5,272 nucleotides of DNA from an uncultured Gemmatimonadota bacterium (lineage in GTDB: Bacteria > Gemmatimonadota > Gemmatimonadetes > Gemmatimonadales > Gemmatimonadaceae). The notes beneath the pieces were generated by a model. It saw nothing but the letters and a program-made list of their open reading frames with translations. It ran no database searches and was not told the DNA's origin. The stretch is from the NCBI GenBank assembly GCA_946887155.1, contig CAMPKM010000245.1, forward strand, positions 1 through 5,272, given 5' to 3'. The position numbers and the translations under genes were made by a program. Positions 1-5,272 of the stretch are shown here, in pieces (within the stretch, counting starts at the first letter, position 1; each line of letters begins with the position of its first letter).

Positions 1-954
1 TCGGTGCGCGACTTCCTCGACGCGCTCACCAACTGGTATGTCCGGCGGTCGCGCGACCGGTTCTGGTCCGGTGACCGCGATGCGATCGACACCCTGCACA
101 CGGTCCTGGAGGTGACGTGCCGGGTGGCCGCACCGCTCCTGCCGCTCACGACCGAGGTGGTCTGGCGCGGGCTGACCGGCGAACGATCCGTTCACCTGAC
201 CGACTGGCCCAGCGCGATCGAGCTGCCGGCCGACGCCGCCCTGGTCCAGGTGATGGACCAGGTGCGTGACGTCTGCTCGACCGCGTTAGGCCTCCGGATG
301 GCGCACAAGCTGCGCGTCCGGCTGCCGCTCAACCACCTGCGCGTGGCGACGCGCGCCGCCGCTGACCTCGCGCCGTTCGCCGACATCATCCGCGACGAGG
401 TGAACGTCAAGCACGTCGACATGACCGCCGATGTCGCGGCGCACGGCCGGACCGAAATCGCGGTCAACGCACGGGTCGCCGGCCCGCGCCTCGGCAAGCA
501 GGTCCAGGACGTGATCAAGGCCGTGAAGGCCGGGAACTGGAGCCTGACGCCCGAAGGCCGGGTGCAGGCGGCCGGCATCGAACTGCTCGAGAGTGAATTC
601 GAGCGGCGGATCGTGTCGCGCGACCCCGGCGCCGCGGCCGAGTTGCCGGAGCACGCCGGCTTCGTTGTCCTCGACACGACGGTGACGCCGGAGCTCTCGG
701 AAGAAGGACTCGCCCGCGATGTCATCCGCGCCGTGCAACAGGCGCGTCGTGAGGCAGGCCTCGATGTCAGTGACCGCATCCGGTTGACGATTGGCGGCGC
801 GGCCGACGCCCTGGCGGCCGCCAGAACCTGGGAAGAGTTGCTGAGGTCGGAGACGCTGGCGCTGGACGTGCACTACGGCGACGCCGCCGGCGGATTCAGC
901 TGCAAGGTCGGCGACAACTCCGAGGTCATCGTCAAGGTCGAGCGCGTCAGCTAG
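1..954 (+). CDS. ileS: Isoleucyl-tRNA synthetase, C-terminal part (5' truncated by window edge)
   Basis: Cytoplasmic enzyme that charges tRNA-Ile with isoleucine. The frame is open from base 1 and stops with TAG at 952-954, leaving 317 residues; the catalytic domain, with its HIGH and KMSKS motifs, and the editing domain lie outside the window. Visible is the start of the anticodon-binding helical domain, with NWYVRRSRDRFW at residues 11-22 of the fragment, a signature of class Ia synthetases for Ile. The last third, containing LDTTVTPELSEEGLARD and then RAVQQARREAGL, matches the C-terminal extension (DUF5915-type) of the long, eukaryote-like IleS form. The three cysteines of the fragment are scattered, so the C-terminal zinc-binding cysteine cluster of the E. 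coli-type enzyme is absent. This is expected for the long form found in actinobacteria and several other phyla, usually a little over 1,000 residues. No gene overlaps its end. Identification is secure; the subtype assignment rests on my reading of motifs. Confidence 0.96.
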   Translation, partial: SVRDFLDALTNWYVRRSRDRFWSGDRDAIDTLHTVLEVTCRVAAPLLPLTTEVVWRGLTGERSVHLTDWPSAIELPADAALVQVMDQVRDVCSTALGLRMAHKLRVRLPLNHLRVATRAAADLAPFADIIRDEVNVKHVDMTADVAAHGRTEIAVNARVAGPRLGKQVQDVIKAVKAGNWSLTPEGRVQAAGIELLESEFERRIVSRDPGAAAELPEHAGFVVLDTTVTPELSEEGLARDVIRAVQQARREAGLDVSDRIRLTIGGAADALAAARTWEELLRSETLALDVHYGDAAGGFSCKVGDNSEVIVKVERVS

Positions 955-960
955 CCCCGG

Positions 961-1018
961 TGTTTCAACGGTGGAGTCTGTTCGAATCTCGTTATGCACG
1001 AGCCGCACTTTTGAAACA
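961..1018. repeat. Interrupted inverted repeat with an inner hairpin, upstream of the WGxxGxxG gene
   Basis: TGTTTCAA at 961-968 is the exact reverse complement of TTGAAACA at 1011-1018. Between them a second perfect stem, CTCGT (988-992) with ACGAG (998-1002), closes a five-base loop. The arms are AT-rich compared with their surroundings. The structure starts seven bases after the ileS stop codon and ends 41 bases before the next start codon, so it could be an ileS 3'-end structure, an operator or part of the next gene's leader. No T-run follows either stem, so it is not a standard intrinsic terminator. Eight-base arms can arise by chance, and function is unproven. Confidence 0.35.
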
Positions 1019-1043
1019 GCGGTGTACGACACGACCGAACCTC

Positions 1044-1050
1044 GAGGGAG
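1044..1050 (+). promoter_or_regulatory. Ribosome binding site of the WGxxGxxG gene
   Basis: GAGGGAG lies eight bases before the ATG at 1059. It is the clearest Shine-Dalgarno-like site in the window and settles the start of the small secreted protein: the frame is open further upstream to 960, but no comparable site precedes any earlier start and the signal peptide begins correctly from 1059. Confidence 0.7.
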
Positions 1051-1058
1051 ACTGTCGT

Positions 1059-1343
1059 ATGCGAGAAACAGAACTTCGCCGGATTTTCCGTCATGCTGCG
1101 CTCACCGCCGGCCTGGTGGTCGCCGGGACCGCGGTGGCGCCCGTCGCGACGGCGCAGACACCAATGGATTCAATGCAGGACCGTACCGCCGTTGATGACA
1201 TGTACGATGACGACGACGACATGGATTGGGGCTGGATCGGGTTGCTCGGACTCGCCGGCCTGCTCGGCCTGAGGCGGCGAGACCACGTGGACCGGATCGA
1301 CAATGCCGACCGGTACACGACGCCCCCGAACCGGACGCCATAG
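1059..1343 (+). CDS. Small secreted WGxxGxxG family protein
   Basis: A 94-residue protein of unknown function. The N-terminus (residues 1-32) is a signal peptide: Arg-rich start, hydrophobic core TAGLVVAGTAVAPVA, and an Ala-Thr-Ala site suggesting cleavage before Gln33. A short Met/Asp-rich linker follows, with DDMYDDDDDMD at 46-56. Next is W57-G58-x-x-G61-x-x-G64 running into a Gly/Leu hydrophobic stretch to residue 71, closed by Arg72-Arg73-Arg74. This layout matches the family named for its WGxxGxxG motif, whose hydrophobic-plus-Arg ending resembles C-terminal surface-sorting signals such as MYXO-CTERM and PEP-CTERM. Unlike those signals, a polar 20-residue tail (75-94) continues after the arginines. 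The ATG was chosen for its ribosome binding site and signal peptide; no convincing promoter is visible in the 104-bp gap, so read-through from ileS is possible. A terminator follows 20 bases after the stop. The likely location is the cell envelope, anchored by the Gly/Leu helix. Family assignment is fairly sure; role unknown. Confidence 0.85.
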   Translation: MRETELRRIFRHAALTAGLVVAGTAVAPVATAQTPMDSMQDRTAVDDMYDDDDDMDWGWIGLLGLAGLLGLRRRDHVDRIDNADRYTTPPNRTP

Positions 1344-1363
1344 CCGCAATGCTCGATACGAAT

Positions 1364-1397
1364 CGTCCCGGGAGCCATCGGCTTCCGGGGCGTTTTT
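1364..1397 (+). terminator. Intrinsic terminator after the WGxxGxxG gene
   Basis: A stem of 13 base pairs with two G-U wobbles pairs 1364-1376 with 1380-1392. The core is CCCGGGAGCC with GGCTTCCGGG around the loop ATC, and a run of five Ts follows at 1393-1397. Stem, tight loop and T-run are all present on the plus strand. Read on the minus strand the stem is not followed by Ts, so it should not stop transcription arriving from the M50 protease gene in the same efficient way. Confidence 0.88.
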
Positions 1398-1414
1398 CGC
1401 AGGTCCAGATTTTT

Positions 1415-1454
1415 TCGCGATCAGTTCACCAGCCGAAAACCGAGTTGATCGCGA
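1415..1454. repeat. Inverted repeat in the gap between convergent genes
   Basis: TCGCGATCA at 1415-1423 and TGATCGCGA at 1446-1454 form a perfect nine-base inverted repeat separated by 22 bases. In plus-strand RNA the stem extends inward by four pairs, two of them G-U wobbles. It sits between the plus-strand terminator and the end of the minus-strand protease gene, 14 bases past that gene's stop codon. In the minus direction it is followed by As rather than Ts, so it is not a textbook terminator for the protease transcript. It may be a Rho-assisted or 3'-end-protecting structure, or a protein binding site. Each arm contains TCGCGA, itself a palindrome, which raises the chance of coincidence. 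Confidence 0.45.
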
Positions 1455-1468
1455 GTCGACGCGGAGAA

Positions 1469-2182
1469 TTATCGATACCGGCCAGGCGGACTCGGAGCAC
1501 GCCAGTTCATGGCCACGGCGTCGATTCGCGTGGTCCATTTCGTCCACATCGTCATCGGCAGGACAGCGAGGGCGAGGCCGCTCACCTGCGTCCAGAACAG
1601 GGCGCTTCCCATCAGTGGCGCGCCGCTGAGCGCTGCGTACGCGTCGAGCAGGGCTCGCCCTCCATCGAGTGGCGGCACTGGCAGCAGGTTGAACACGCTC
1701 AGCACGATGGCGTCCGCGACGATCATCCGTCCCCAGGTGCAGCGACGGCCGAACATCCGTTCCCAGCCGGTGGTGACTCCAGCGACGACGAACGCCGCCG
1801 CGGCCGTCAGCAGGATCCCGGCGCTGAACATGAGTCCCCGGCCCGCCAGCGATGCGCGCGAGTCAAGCGCGGGCGGTGCGACGCGAGTGATTCCAGCCAG
1901 CGGTACGAGTCGGAACGTCACCGGCGTTTCGGCAGCAGTGCCGCGCCAGATGACCGGACCGGCGCCAATCGTCATGCTGCCTATCGAGTAACCCTGCCAC
2001 CGGGCAACCAGCGCGTGGCCGCACTCATGGATGAACAGCAATCCCGACCAGACGAAGAGGAAGTGCGCCAGGCGTATGGCGAGCGAGCGTGCTCTTTCCC
2101 GGGCCATACGGGCGTCACGAGGCGCGCGGCGGAGAAGACTGGACAACATGCAACAGGGACGCGATAAGACGGCAATCGGCAC
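1469..2182 (-). CDS. Compact M50 family (site-2) intramembrane zinc metalloprotease
   Basis: A membrane-embedded protease of the site-2 type, which cuts substrates such as anti-sigma factors within or near the membrane. From a GTG start at 2182 it has 237 residues. The zinc site is HECGH (His52, Glu53, His56) inside the first hydrophobic segment, with the third ligand Asp173 in NLLPVPPLDGGR (165-176). Hydrophobic segments lie at about 37-60, 113-137, 153-170 and 190-213. After the HExxH, SIGAGP-like and PLAGI-like elements (here MTIGAGPVIW and VPLAGITRV) resemble the membrane-associated beta region of RseP. Only about 15 residues separate the second and third segments, leaving no room for the PDZ domains of RseP. 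The start is uncertain: none of GTG 2182, ATG 2149 or ATG 2107 has a clear ribosome binding site, and ATG 2107 would give a neat N-terminus of Arg residues before the first segment. It lies 126 bp downstream of the phosphorylase gene. Substrate unknown. Confidence 0.92.
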   Translation of the reverse strand: MPIAVLSRPCCMLSSLLRRAPRDARMARERARSLAIRLAHFLFVWSGLLFIHECGHALVARWQGYSIGSMTIGAGPVIWRGTAAETPVTFRLVPLAGITRVAPPALDSRASLAGRGLMFSAGILLTAAAAFVVAGVTTGWERMFGRRCTWGRMIVADAIVLSVFNLLPVPPLDGGRALLDAYAALSGAPLMGSALFWTQVSGLALAVLPMTMWTKWTTRIDAVAMNWRAPSPPGRYR

Positions 2183-2213
2183 GCGCCCGGACGACGCGAA
2201 GGCGAACGCATCA

Positions 2214-2222
2214 ATTCTAACA
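2214..2222 (-). promoter_or_regulatory. Possible extended -10 promoter for the M50 protease gene
   Basis: On the minus strand this reads TGTTAGAAT: a TAGAAT -10 hexamer (five of six consensus bases) preceded by the TG of an extended -10. No good -35 hexamer is seen at 16-18 bases, which extended -10 promoters can tolerate. Transcription would begin near 2207, about 25 bases before the GTG at 2182. It is the most AT-rich spot of the 126-bp gap after the phosphorylase gene and suggests that the protease need not depend on upstream transcription. Confidence 0.4.
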
Positions 2223-2308
2223 ACGACACCGTTGAGTTTGGCGTTCCGGAAATGCCCTAGTGCTATCCTCGCCCGCGCATACCGCAGAACAATGGATCGG
2301 GCGAAGAA

Positions 2309-3154
2309 TCAGATCGCGGCGACGACGCCGGCCACCAGCGACGTCAGTTTCGGCTCGGCGCTTCCCGCAATGGCGAGGATCTTTTCGAGACTGGCCGGTT
2401 CGAGCGTTTCCGGGATGCACATGTCCGTGATGATCGAAATGCCGAGGATGCGCATGCCGCCGTGCGCGGCGACCAGCACCTCCGGCACCGTCGACATCCC
2501 GACGACGTCCGCGCCGATCGTGCGGAGCATGCGGTACTCCGCCCGCGTCTCGAGGTTGGGACCGGCGACCGCCACGTAGACACCTTCGCGGAGCACGGTC
2601 CCCTGCTCCGACGCCACGCGCCTGGCGAGTGCGCGCAAGCCGCCGTCATAGAGCGCGCCACAATCGGGAAACCGGGGACCAAGCCGGTCATCGTTAGGCC
2701 CGATGAGCGGGTTGTCGCCGAGCAGGTTGATGTGATCGGCGATCAGCATCAGGTCGCCGGCCTGCCACTCGGGGTGCATGCCGCCACAGGCATTCGAAAC
2801 GATGAGCGTATGCGCGCCGAGCCGCCGCATGACGCGCACCGGAAAAGTCGCCTGCTCGAGCGTGTAGCCTTCGTAGAGATGAAACCGGCCCTGCATTGCC
2901 ACCACCGGGCAACCCGACATGTGTCCCAGCAGCAACCGGCCGGCGTGTGACTCCACGGTTGACAGCGGAAAACCGGGAATGTCACGATAGTCGATGACGA
3001 CCGGCGACTCGATGCGGCCGGCGAGCCCTCCGAGTCCCGTCCCGAGAACAATCGCGACCCGCGGCTCGATGTCGGTTCGAGCCTGGATGATCCTCGCAGC
3101 GTTGTCGATGCGATCGAACAGGGAGTCGTTCTGTGGCACGCGCGACCGATTCAT
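2309..3154 (-). CDS. punA: Purine nucleoside phosphorylase, trimeric (PNP/MTAP) family
   Basis: Cytoplasmic enzyme of purine salvage that splits purine nucleosides with phosphate into free base and ribose-1-phosphate. At 281 residues it is the normal length and looks complete. Landmarks, compared with human PNP: phosphate loop GTGLGG (38-43, Thr39 for Ser33); HAGR at 70-73; GRFHLYEGY (89-97) supplying Arg90, His92 and Tyr94 for Arg84, His86 and Tyr88; NACGGM (121-126); GPNLETRAE (198-206), where Glu202 is the base-contacting Glu201; GMSTVPE (219-225) with Ser221 for Ser220. The residue matching Asn243, which selects 6-oxopurines, is Asp244 (in IITDMCIPE). Asp there is typical of methylthioadenosine phosphorylases and of a Thermus PNP reported to prefer adenosine, so a 6-aminopurine preference is possible and the symbol gives family only. 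The ATG at 3154 fits the family N-terminus, with only AGAG directly in front. It follows the acetyltransferase stop by 12 bp, implying co-transcription. Confidence 0.95.
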   Translation of the reverse strand: MNRSRVPQNDSLFDRIDNAARIIQARTDIEPRVAIVLGTGLGGLAGRIESPVVIDYRDIPGFPLSTVESHAGRLLLGHMSGCPVVAMQGRFHLYEGYTLEQATFPVRVMRRLGAHTLIVSNACGGMHPEWQAGDLMLIADHINLLGDNPLIGPNDDRLGPRFPDCGALYDGGLRALARRVASEQGTVLREGVYVAVAGPNLETRAEYRMLRTIGADVVGMSTVPEVLVAAHGGMRILGISIITDMCIPETLEPASLEKILAIAGSAEPKLTSLVAGVVAAI

Positions 3155-3166
3155 CTCTGCGATTCG

Positions 3167-3634
3167 TCAGGTAGCGTGGACTGGCGGCGCGAGCGGGAGA
3201 GTCAGGAGGAGATGTCCGCTGTCGGAATAGCCGGCGCGCGAATAGAGTCGCCGCGCCGTCGCATTCTCCACGCCTACCTCCACATGCAGCGCCCGTACGC
3301 CGCGAGTCATGGCGGAGTCACGTGCCGCGGCCAGGAGTGCCGCACCCACCCCGCGCCCGCGCGCCTCGGGGCGCACGTACAGGTCGTCGATGAACGCGCG
3401 CAGTCCGCCGTACTCCATGCTGAAGCACGCGGTGAGAACCGCATGGCCCACCGGAGTTCCTTCACGTTCCGCGAGCCACGCGCCACCGAGTCGGGGGTCG
3501 GTGAGCAGCGCCTCGAAGGCGCGCGCCGCCGGCGCGGCGGGGAGCGGGAAGTCGGCCTCGGCGTAAAACGATGTCATGAGCGCGACCAGCGCCGGGACGT
3601 CGCGCAGATTTGCCGGACGTATCTGAAGAGCCAT
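3167..3634 (-). CDS. GNAT family N-acetyltransferase
   Basis: A 155-residue single-domain acetyltransferase that moves an acetyl group from acetyl-CoA to an amino group; the acceptor cannot be named from sequence. The GNAT fold is complete: beta1 and helix in IRPANLRDVPALVALM (5-20), beta strands around AWLAEREGTPVGHAVL (52-67), the core strand FIDDLYVRPEARGRG with the CoA pyrophosphate loop Arg92-Gly-Arg-Gly-Val-Gly97, and motif B VENATARRLYSRAGY (122-136), where Tyr131 sits at the usual position of the general-acid tyrosine. The ATG at 3634 starts exactly at the conserved first strand, though no clear ribosome binding site precedes it. A GATACT hexamer nine bases upstream with a weak TTCAGA 16 bases further could give a near-leaderless transcript, but this is speculative. 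It lies 49 bp after the TPR gene and 12 bp before the phosphorylase gene, so it probably shares an mRNA with the latter. Nearest annotated relatives probably carry only the generic family name. Confidence 0.93.
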   Translation of the reverse strand: MALQIRPANLRDVPALVALMTSFYAEADFPLPAAPAARAFEALLTDPRLGGAWLAEREGTPVGHAVLTACFSMEYGGLRAFIDDLYVRPEARGRGVGAALLAAARDSAMTRGVRALHVEVGVENATARRLYSRAGYSDSGHLLLTLPLAPPVHAT

Positions 3635-3683
3635 CGGTTCAAGTATCGACTGGTGAGCAACGTTCTGAACGCGCTTCGCGGCG

Positions 3684-5272
3684 CTATTTGCGCTCGGGAT
3701 CAGTCAGGCGCGCGAGCCGCTGCCGGATCTCCCTGACGCGCGGCTGCAGTTCCGGATCGGCGTCCTTCCATTCAGCGACGAAGCGCTGGTAATACTCGAT
3801 GGCCTTCTGCCGGTCTCCCTTGGCCTCATACAGCTCGCCGAGGCGCCGGAGAATGCGCGCAAGCTCCCAGCCGTCCAGTTCCCAACGCAGTGGATCAGGT
3901 GTTTTCAGGTAGTGCTCGTACACGACGATCGCAGAATCCGGCTGGTCCATCCTGTCGAATGCCAGTCCGATTTCCGGATCGCTGCAGGTCTGGCATGCCC
4001 TCCTCGGGCCGTCAGGCTGCCGGTCGGACGCACGGAACAGATCGATCGCGTCTCGATACTTCCCAGCGGCCATCGCAATCCGTGCTCTCGCCAGTTCGAA
4101 CGCCCAGCGGCGCAGACGCTGTTGCACCGTATCGCGTGCTTCCCCTTCGAATGCCGTGAGCAGCTCGCGTGCCTTGTCTGCCCTGCCCGCGGCGGCATAC
4201 GCCGCGATGAGTTGCTGATAGGGCCGTGCATCGGGCTGCATCCCGCCGGGAGGGTATAAACGCAGAGACGTATCCAGGCGGCGCGCCATTTCTTCAGGTC
4301 GATCGAAGAACCACAGCGCGGGTCTGAGCACGTCGAGGGAGTCCAGCAGCTTCTCCTGACTTTCAGGGCGCGAAAACGCGGCGCGATATTCGGTCAACTG
4401 TCGTTGCGCTTCAGCAAGCTTCCCGTGCCGGCGACTGATGTCCGTGAACGCAAGCATGATGACGTCACGGACAGCCTGGATCGTGTCATTTCGAATCCGC
4501 TGTCCGATCGCAAGGAACGAGTCCACCTGCCCTTCCTGGTAAGCGATCGCCCCCTCGCCGAGGCTAATGCGCCCCTGACCCGGAAAAAGCCGTGCGGCGC
4601 GCGCCAGACTTGCCCTGGCTGCGTCGATCTTTCCCTGGCTCAGTTGCGCGAAGATGATGTTGAACGGCGCGAACTGTACGGTCGAATCCAGCTCGATGCG
4701 CCGCAGATACAACGACTCGGCGCGTGCGAATTCCTGACGCCCCTCGAGGATCCCGGCAAAGTTCTGCAGAGCGGGTCCTTCGTCCGGATAACGACGCAGC
4801 AGCGCTTCATACGCCTCGACGGCAAGTGCGCGATCCAGGTGTGGCCCCGATGCGTGGTAGCCGGCGGTTGCGAAAAGCCGCTCCCGCTCCGTCATCCGAT
4901 CGCGGAACTCATACGCCCTGTCGAATACCGCGCGGCGTTCCGCCACCGTACTCCGAAGAACGTCCAGACCGTTGGCGTTGTTCATGGCGATACCGAGCTT
5001 CCGATACGCCATCCCGAACATGGAATCGATCGCGACCGCTTCCCGGAGCGAACGGACCGCCTTGGCGAAATCGGCCTCCACGTCGTTCGCCCGCACACCC
5101 TCGGCGTATTTCTTCAGCGCCTCGAGCGAAGAGGTCGTGACCTGCGCCAGCGGCGGATCGGCGCGCACCTGCTTGAGCGATTCGCCGATCTTTTCCCGGA
5201 GTTTGCGCGACAGCCTGTCGGTTGCCTCGATGAGATCGCTCGCGCCGTCGACGGTCTCCTGCGCGCTGGCGA
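3684..5272 (-). CDS. TPR-repeat protein, C-terminal part, likely of a Ser/Thr kinase-like or other sensory regulator (5' truncated)
   Basis: The frame is open to the window edge and ends with TAG at 3684-3686, giving 528 residues without the N-terminus. The first visible stretch, including TDRLSRKLREKIGESLKQ and then PPLAQVTTSSLEALKKYAEG, is a linker that I associate with large Gemmatimonadota proteins in which a Ser/Thr protein kinase domain, or occasionally a DNA-binding domain, precedes a TolB-like segment and TPRs. No kinase motif is inside the window, so that part is inference. The rest is helical TPR-type repeats with A/G-rich helix pairs, clearest in the last one, RRLGELYEAKGDRQKAIEYY (475-494 of the fragment). 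A Cys-x-x-Cys pair at 426-429 (bases 3984-3995) lies at the start of the penultimate repeat, a position where I recall similar pairs in such proteins. No membrane segment is seen in the visible part. Likely role: a scaffold binding partner proteins in signalling. The 49-bp gap to the acetyltransferase gene has no terminator. Confidence 0.85.
   Translation of the reverse strand, partial: ASAQETVDGASDLIEATDRLSRKLREKIGESLKQVRADPPLAQVTTSSLEALKKYAEGVRANDVEADFAKAVRSLREAVAIDSMFGMAYRKLGIAMNNANGLDVLRSTVAERRAVFDRAYEFRDRMTERERLFATAGYHASGPHLDRALAVEAYEALLRRYPDEGPALQNFAGILEGRQEFARAESLYLRRIELDSTVQFAPFNIIFAQLSQGKIDAARASLARAARLFPGQGRISLGEGAIAYQEGQVDSFLAIGQRIRNDTIQAVRDVIMLAFTDISRRHGKLAEAQRQLTEYRAAFSRPESQEKLLDSLDVLRPALWFFDRPEEMARRLDTSLRLYPPGGMQPDARPYQQLIAAYAAAGRADKARELLTAFEGEARDTVQQRLRRWAFELARARIAMAAGKYRDAIDLFRASDRQPDGPRRACQTCSDPEIGLAFDRMDQPDSAIVVYEHYLKTPDPLRWELDGWELARILRRLGELYEAKGDRQKAIEYYQRFVAEWKDADPELQPRVREIRQRLARLTDPERK

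Noticed and set aside
971..1010. Possible tRNA T-arm (GTTCGAATC at 980-988)
   Set aside because: The bases flanking the loop do not form a five-pair stem and no acceptor, D or anticodon arm can be folded around it.
286..1032. Long minus-strand open frame opposite ileS
   Set aside because: It is antisense to a secure ileS frame, its protein lacks any recognisable domain, and long reverse frames are expected in GC-rich coding DNA.
1226..2167. 313-codon plus-strand open frame across the terminator and the protease gene
   Set aside because: It overlaps the end of the WGxxGxxG gene, runs through an intrinsic terminator and lies antisense to the M50 protease with its clear zinc motifs. The translation is low-complexity Arg/Ala/Ser-rich.
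2269..2304. Seven-base inverted repeat TCGCCCG / CGGGCGA after the phosphorylase gene, considered as a terminator
   Set aside because: The loop is 22 bases and no T-run follows on the minus strand; a seven-base GC-rich match of this kind is expected by chance in a gap of this size.
2292..2579. Plus-strand frame beginning at ATG 2292 downstream of a TGCTATCCT element
   Set aside because: It is antisense to the phosphorylase gene, has no ribosome binding site and no recognisable domain; the promoter-like element alone is not enough.
3635..3683. Possible hairpins (GCGC arms; CGTTC-A-GAACG) between the TPR and acetyltransferase genes
   Set aside because: The stems are only four to five bases long with no T-run, too weak to call a terminator or operator.
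4724..5140. Plus-strand 138-codon frame opposite the TPR gene
   Set aside because: Arg/Pro-rich shadow of the TPR reading frame without motif or ribosome binding site.
1..5272. Mobile element, phage, CRISPR or defence island
   Set aside because: No transposase, integrase, direct-repeat array, toxin-antitoxin pair or nuclease-type gene is seen; all six genes are ordinary chromosomal families.

Overview
The window is GC-rich, densely coding bacterial chromosome holding six genes: two on the plus strand (left) and four on the minus strand (right). The two groups converge around positions 1344-1468. Three features suggest Gemmatimonadota or a related soil lineage: the long zinc-less type of isoleucyl-tRNA synthetase, the TPR protein with a run reading IGESLKQVRADPPL followed by VTTSSLEALKKY (a layout I associate with Ser/Thr-kinase-like receptors of Gemmatimonadota), and a WGxxGxxG small secreted protein. 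This placement is an inference from protein style; no rRNA or other phylogenetic marker is present.

Plus strand: positions 1-954 hold the C-terminal third of isoleucyl-tRNA synthetase, whose start lies outside the window. A 104-bp gap with an interrupted inverted repeat follows. Then comes a 94-residue secreted protein (1059-1343) with a strong ribosome binding site, a signal peptide, a run of acidic residues and a C-terminal WGxxGxxG hydrophobic segment ending in Arg-Arg-Arg. A good intrinsic terminator (1364-1397) ends this transcription unit.

Minus strand, in order of transcription from the right edge: a large TPR-repeat protein truncated by the window (5272-3684), a GNAT acetyltransferase (3634-3167), a trimeric-type purine nucleoside phosphorylase (3154-2309) and a compact M50 site-2 protease (2182-1469). 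The acetyltransferase and phosphorylase are only 12 bp apart and are probably co-transcribed. The TPR gene is 49 bp upstream and could share the transcript. The protease is 126 bp further on and has its own extended -10 promoter candidate.

The genes do not form an obvious single pathway. Translation, purine salvage, membrane proteolysis and a signalling-type TPR protein sit together as in ordinary chromosomal sequence. I found no mobile element, CRISPR array, tRNA, rRNA or defence locus. The points most worth a second look are the WGxxGxxG protein, an Asp in place of the specificity-determining Asn of the purine nucleoside phosphorylase, the protease's RseP-like core without room for PDZ domains, and two intergenic inverted repeats.
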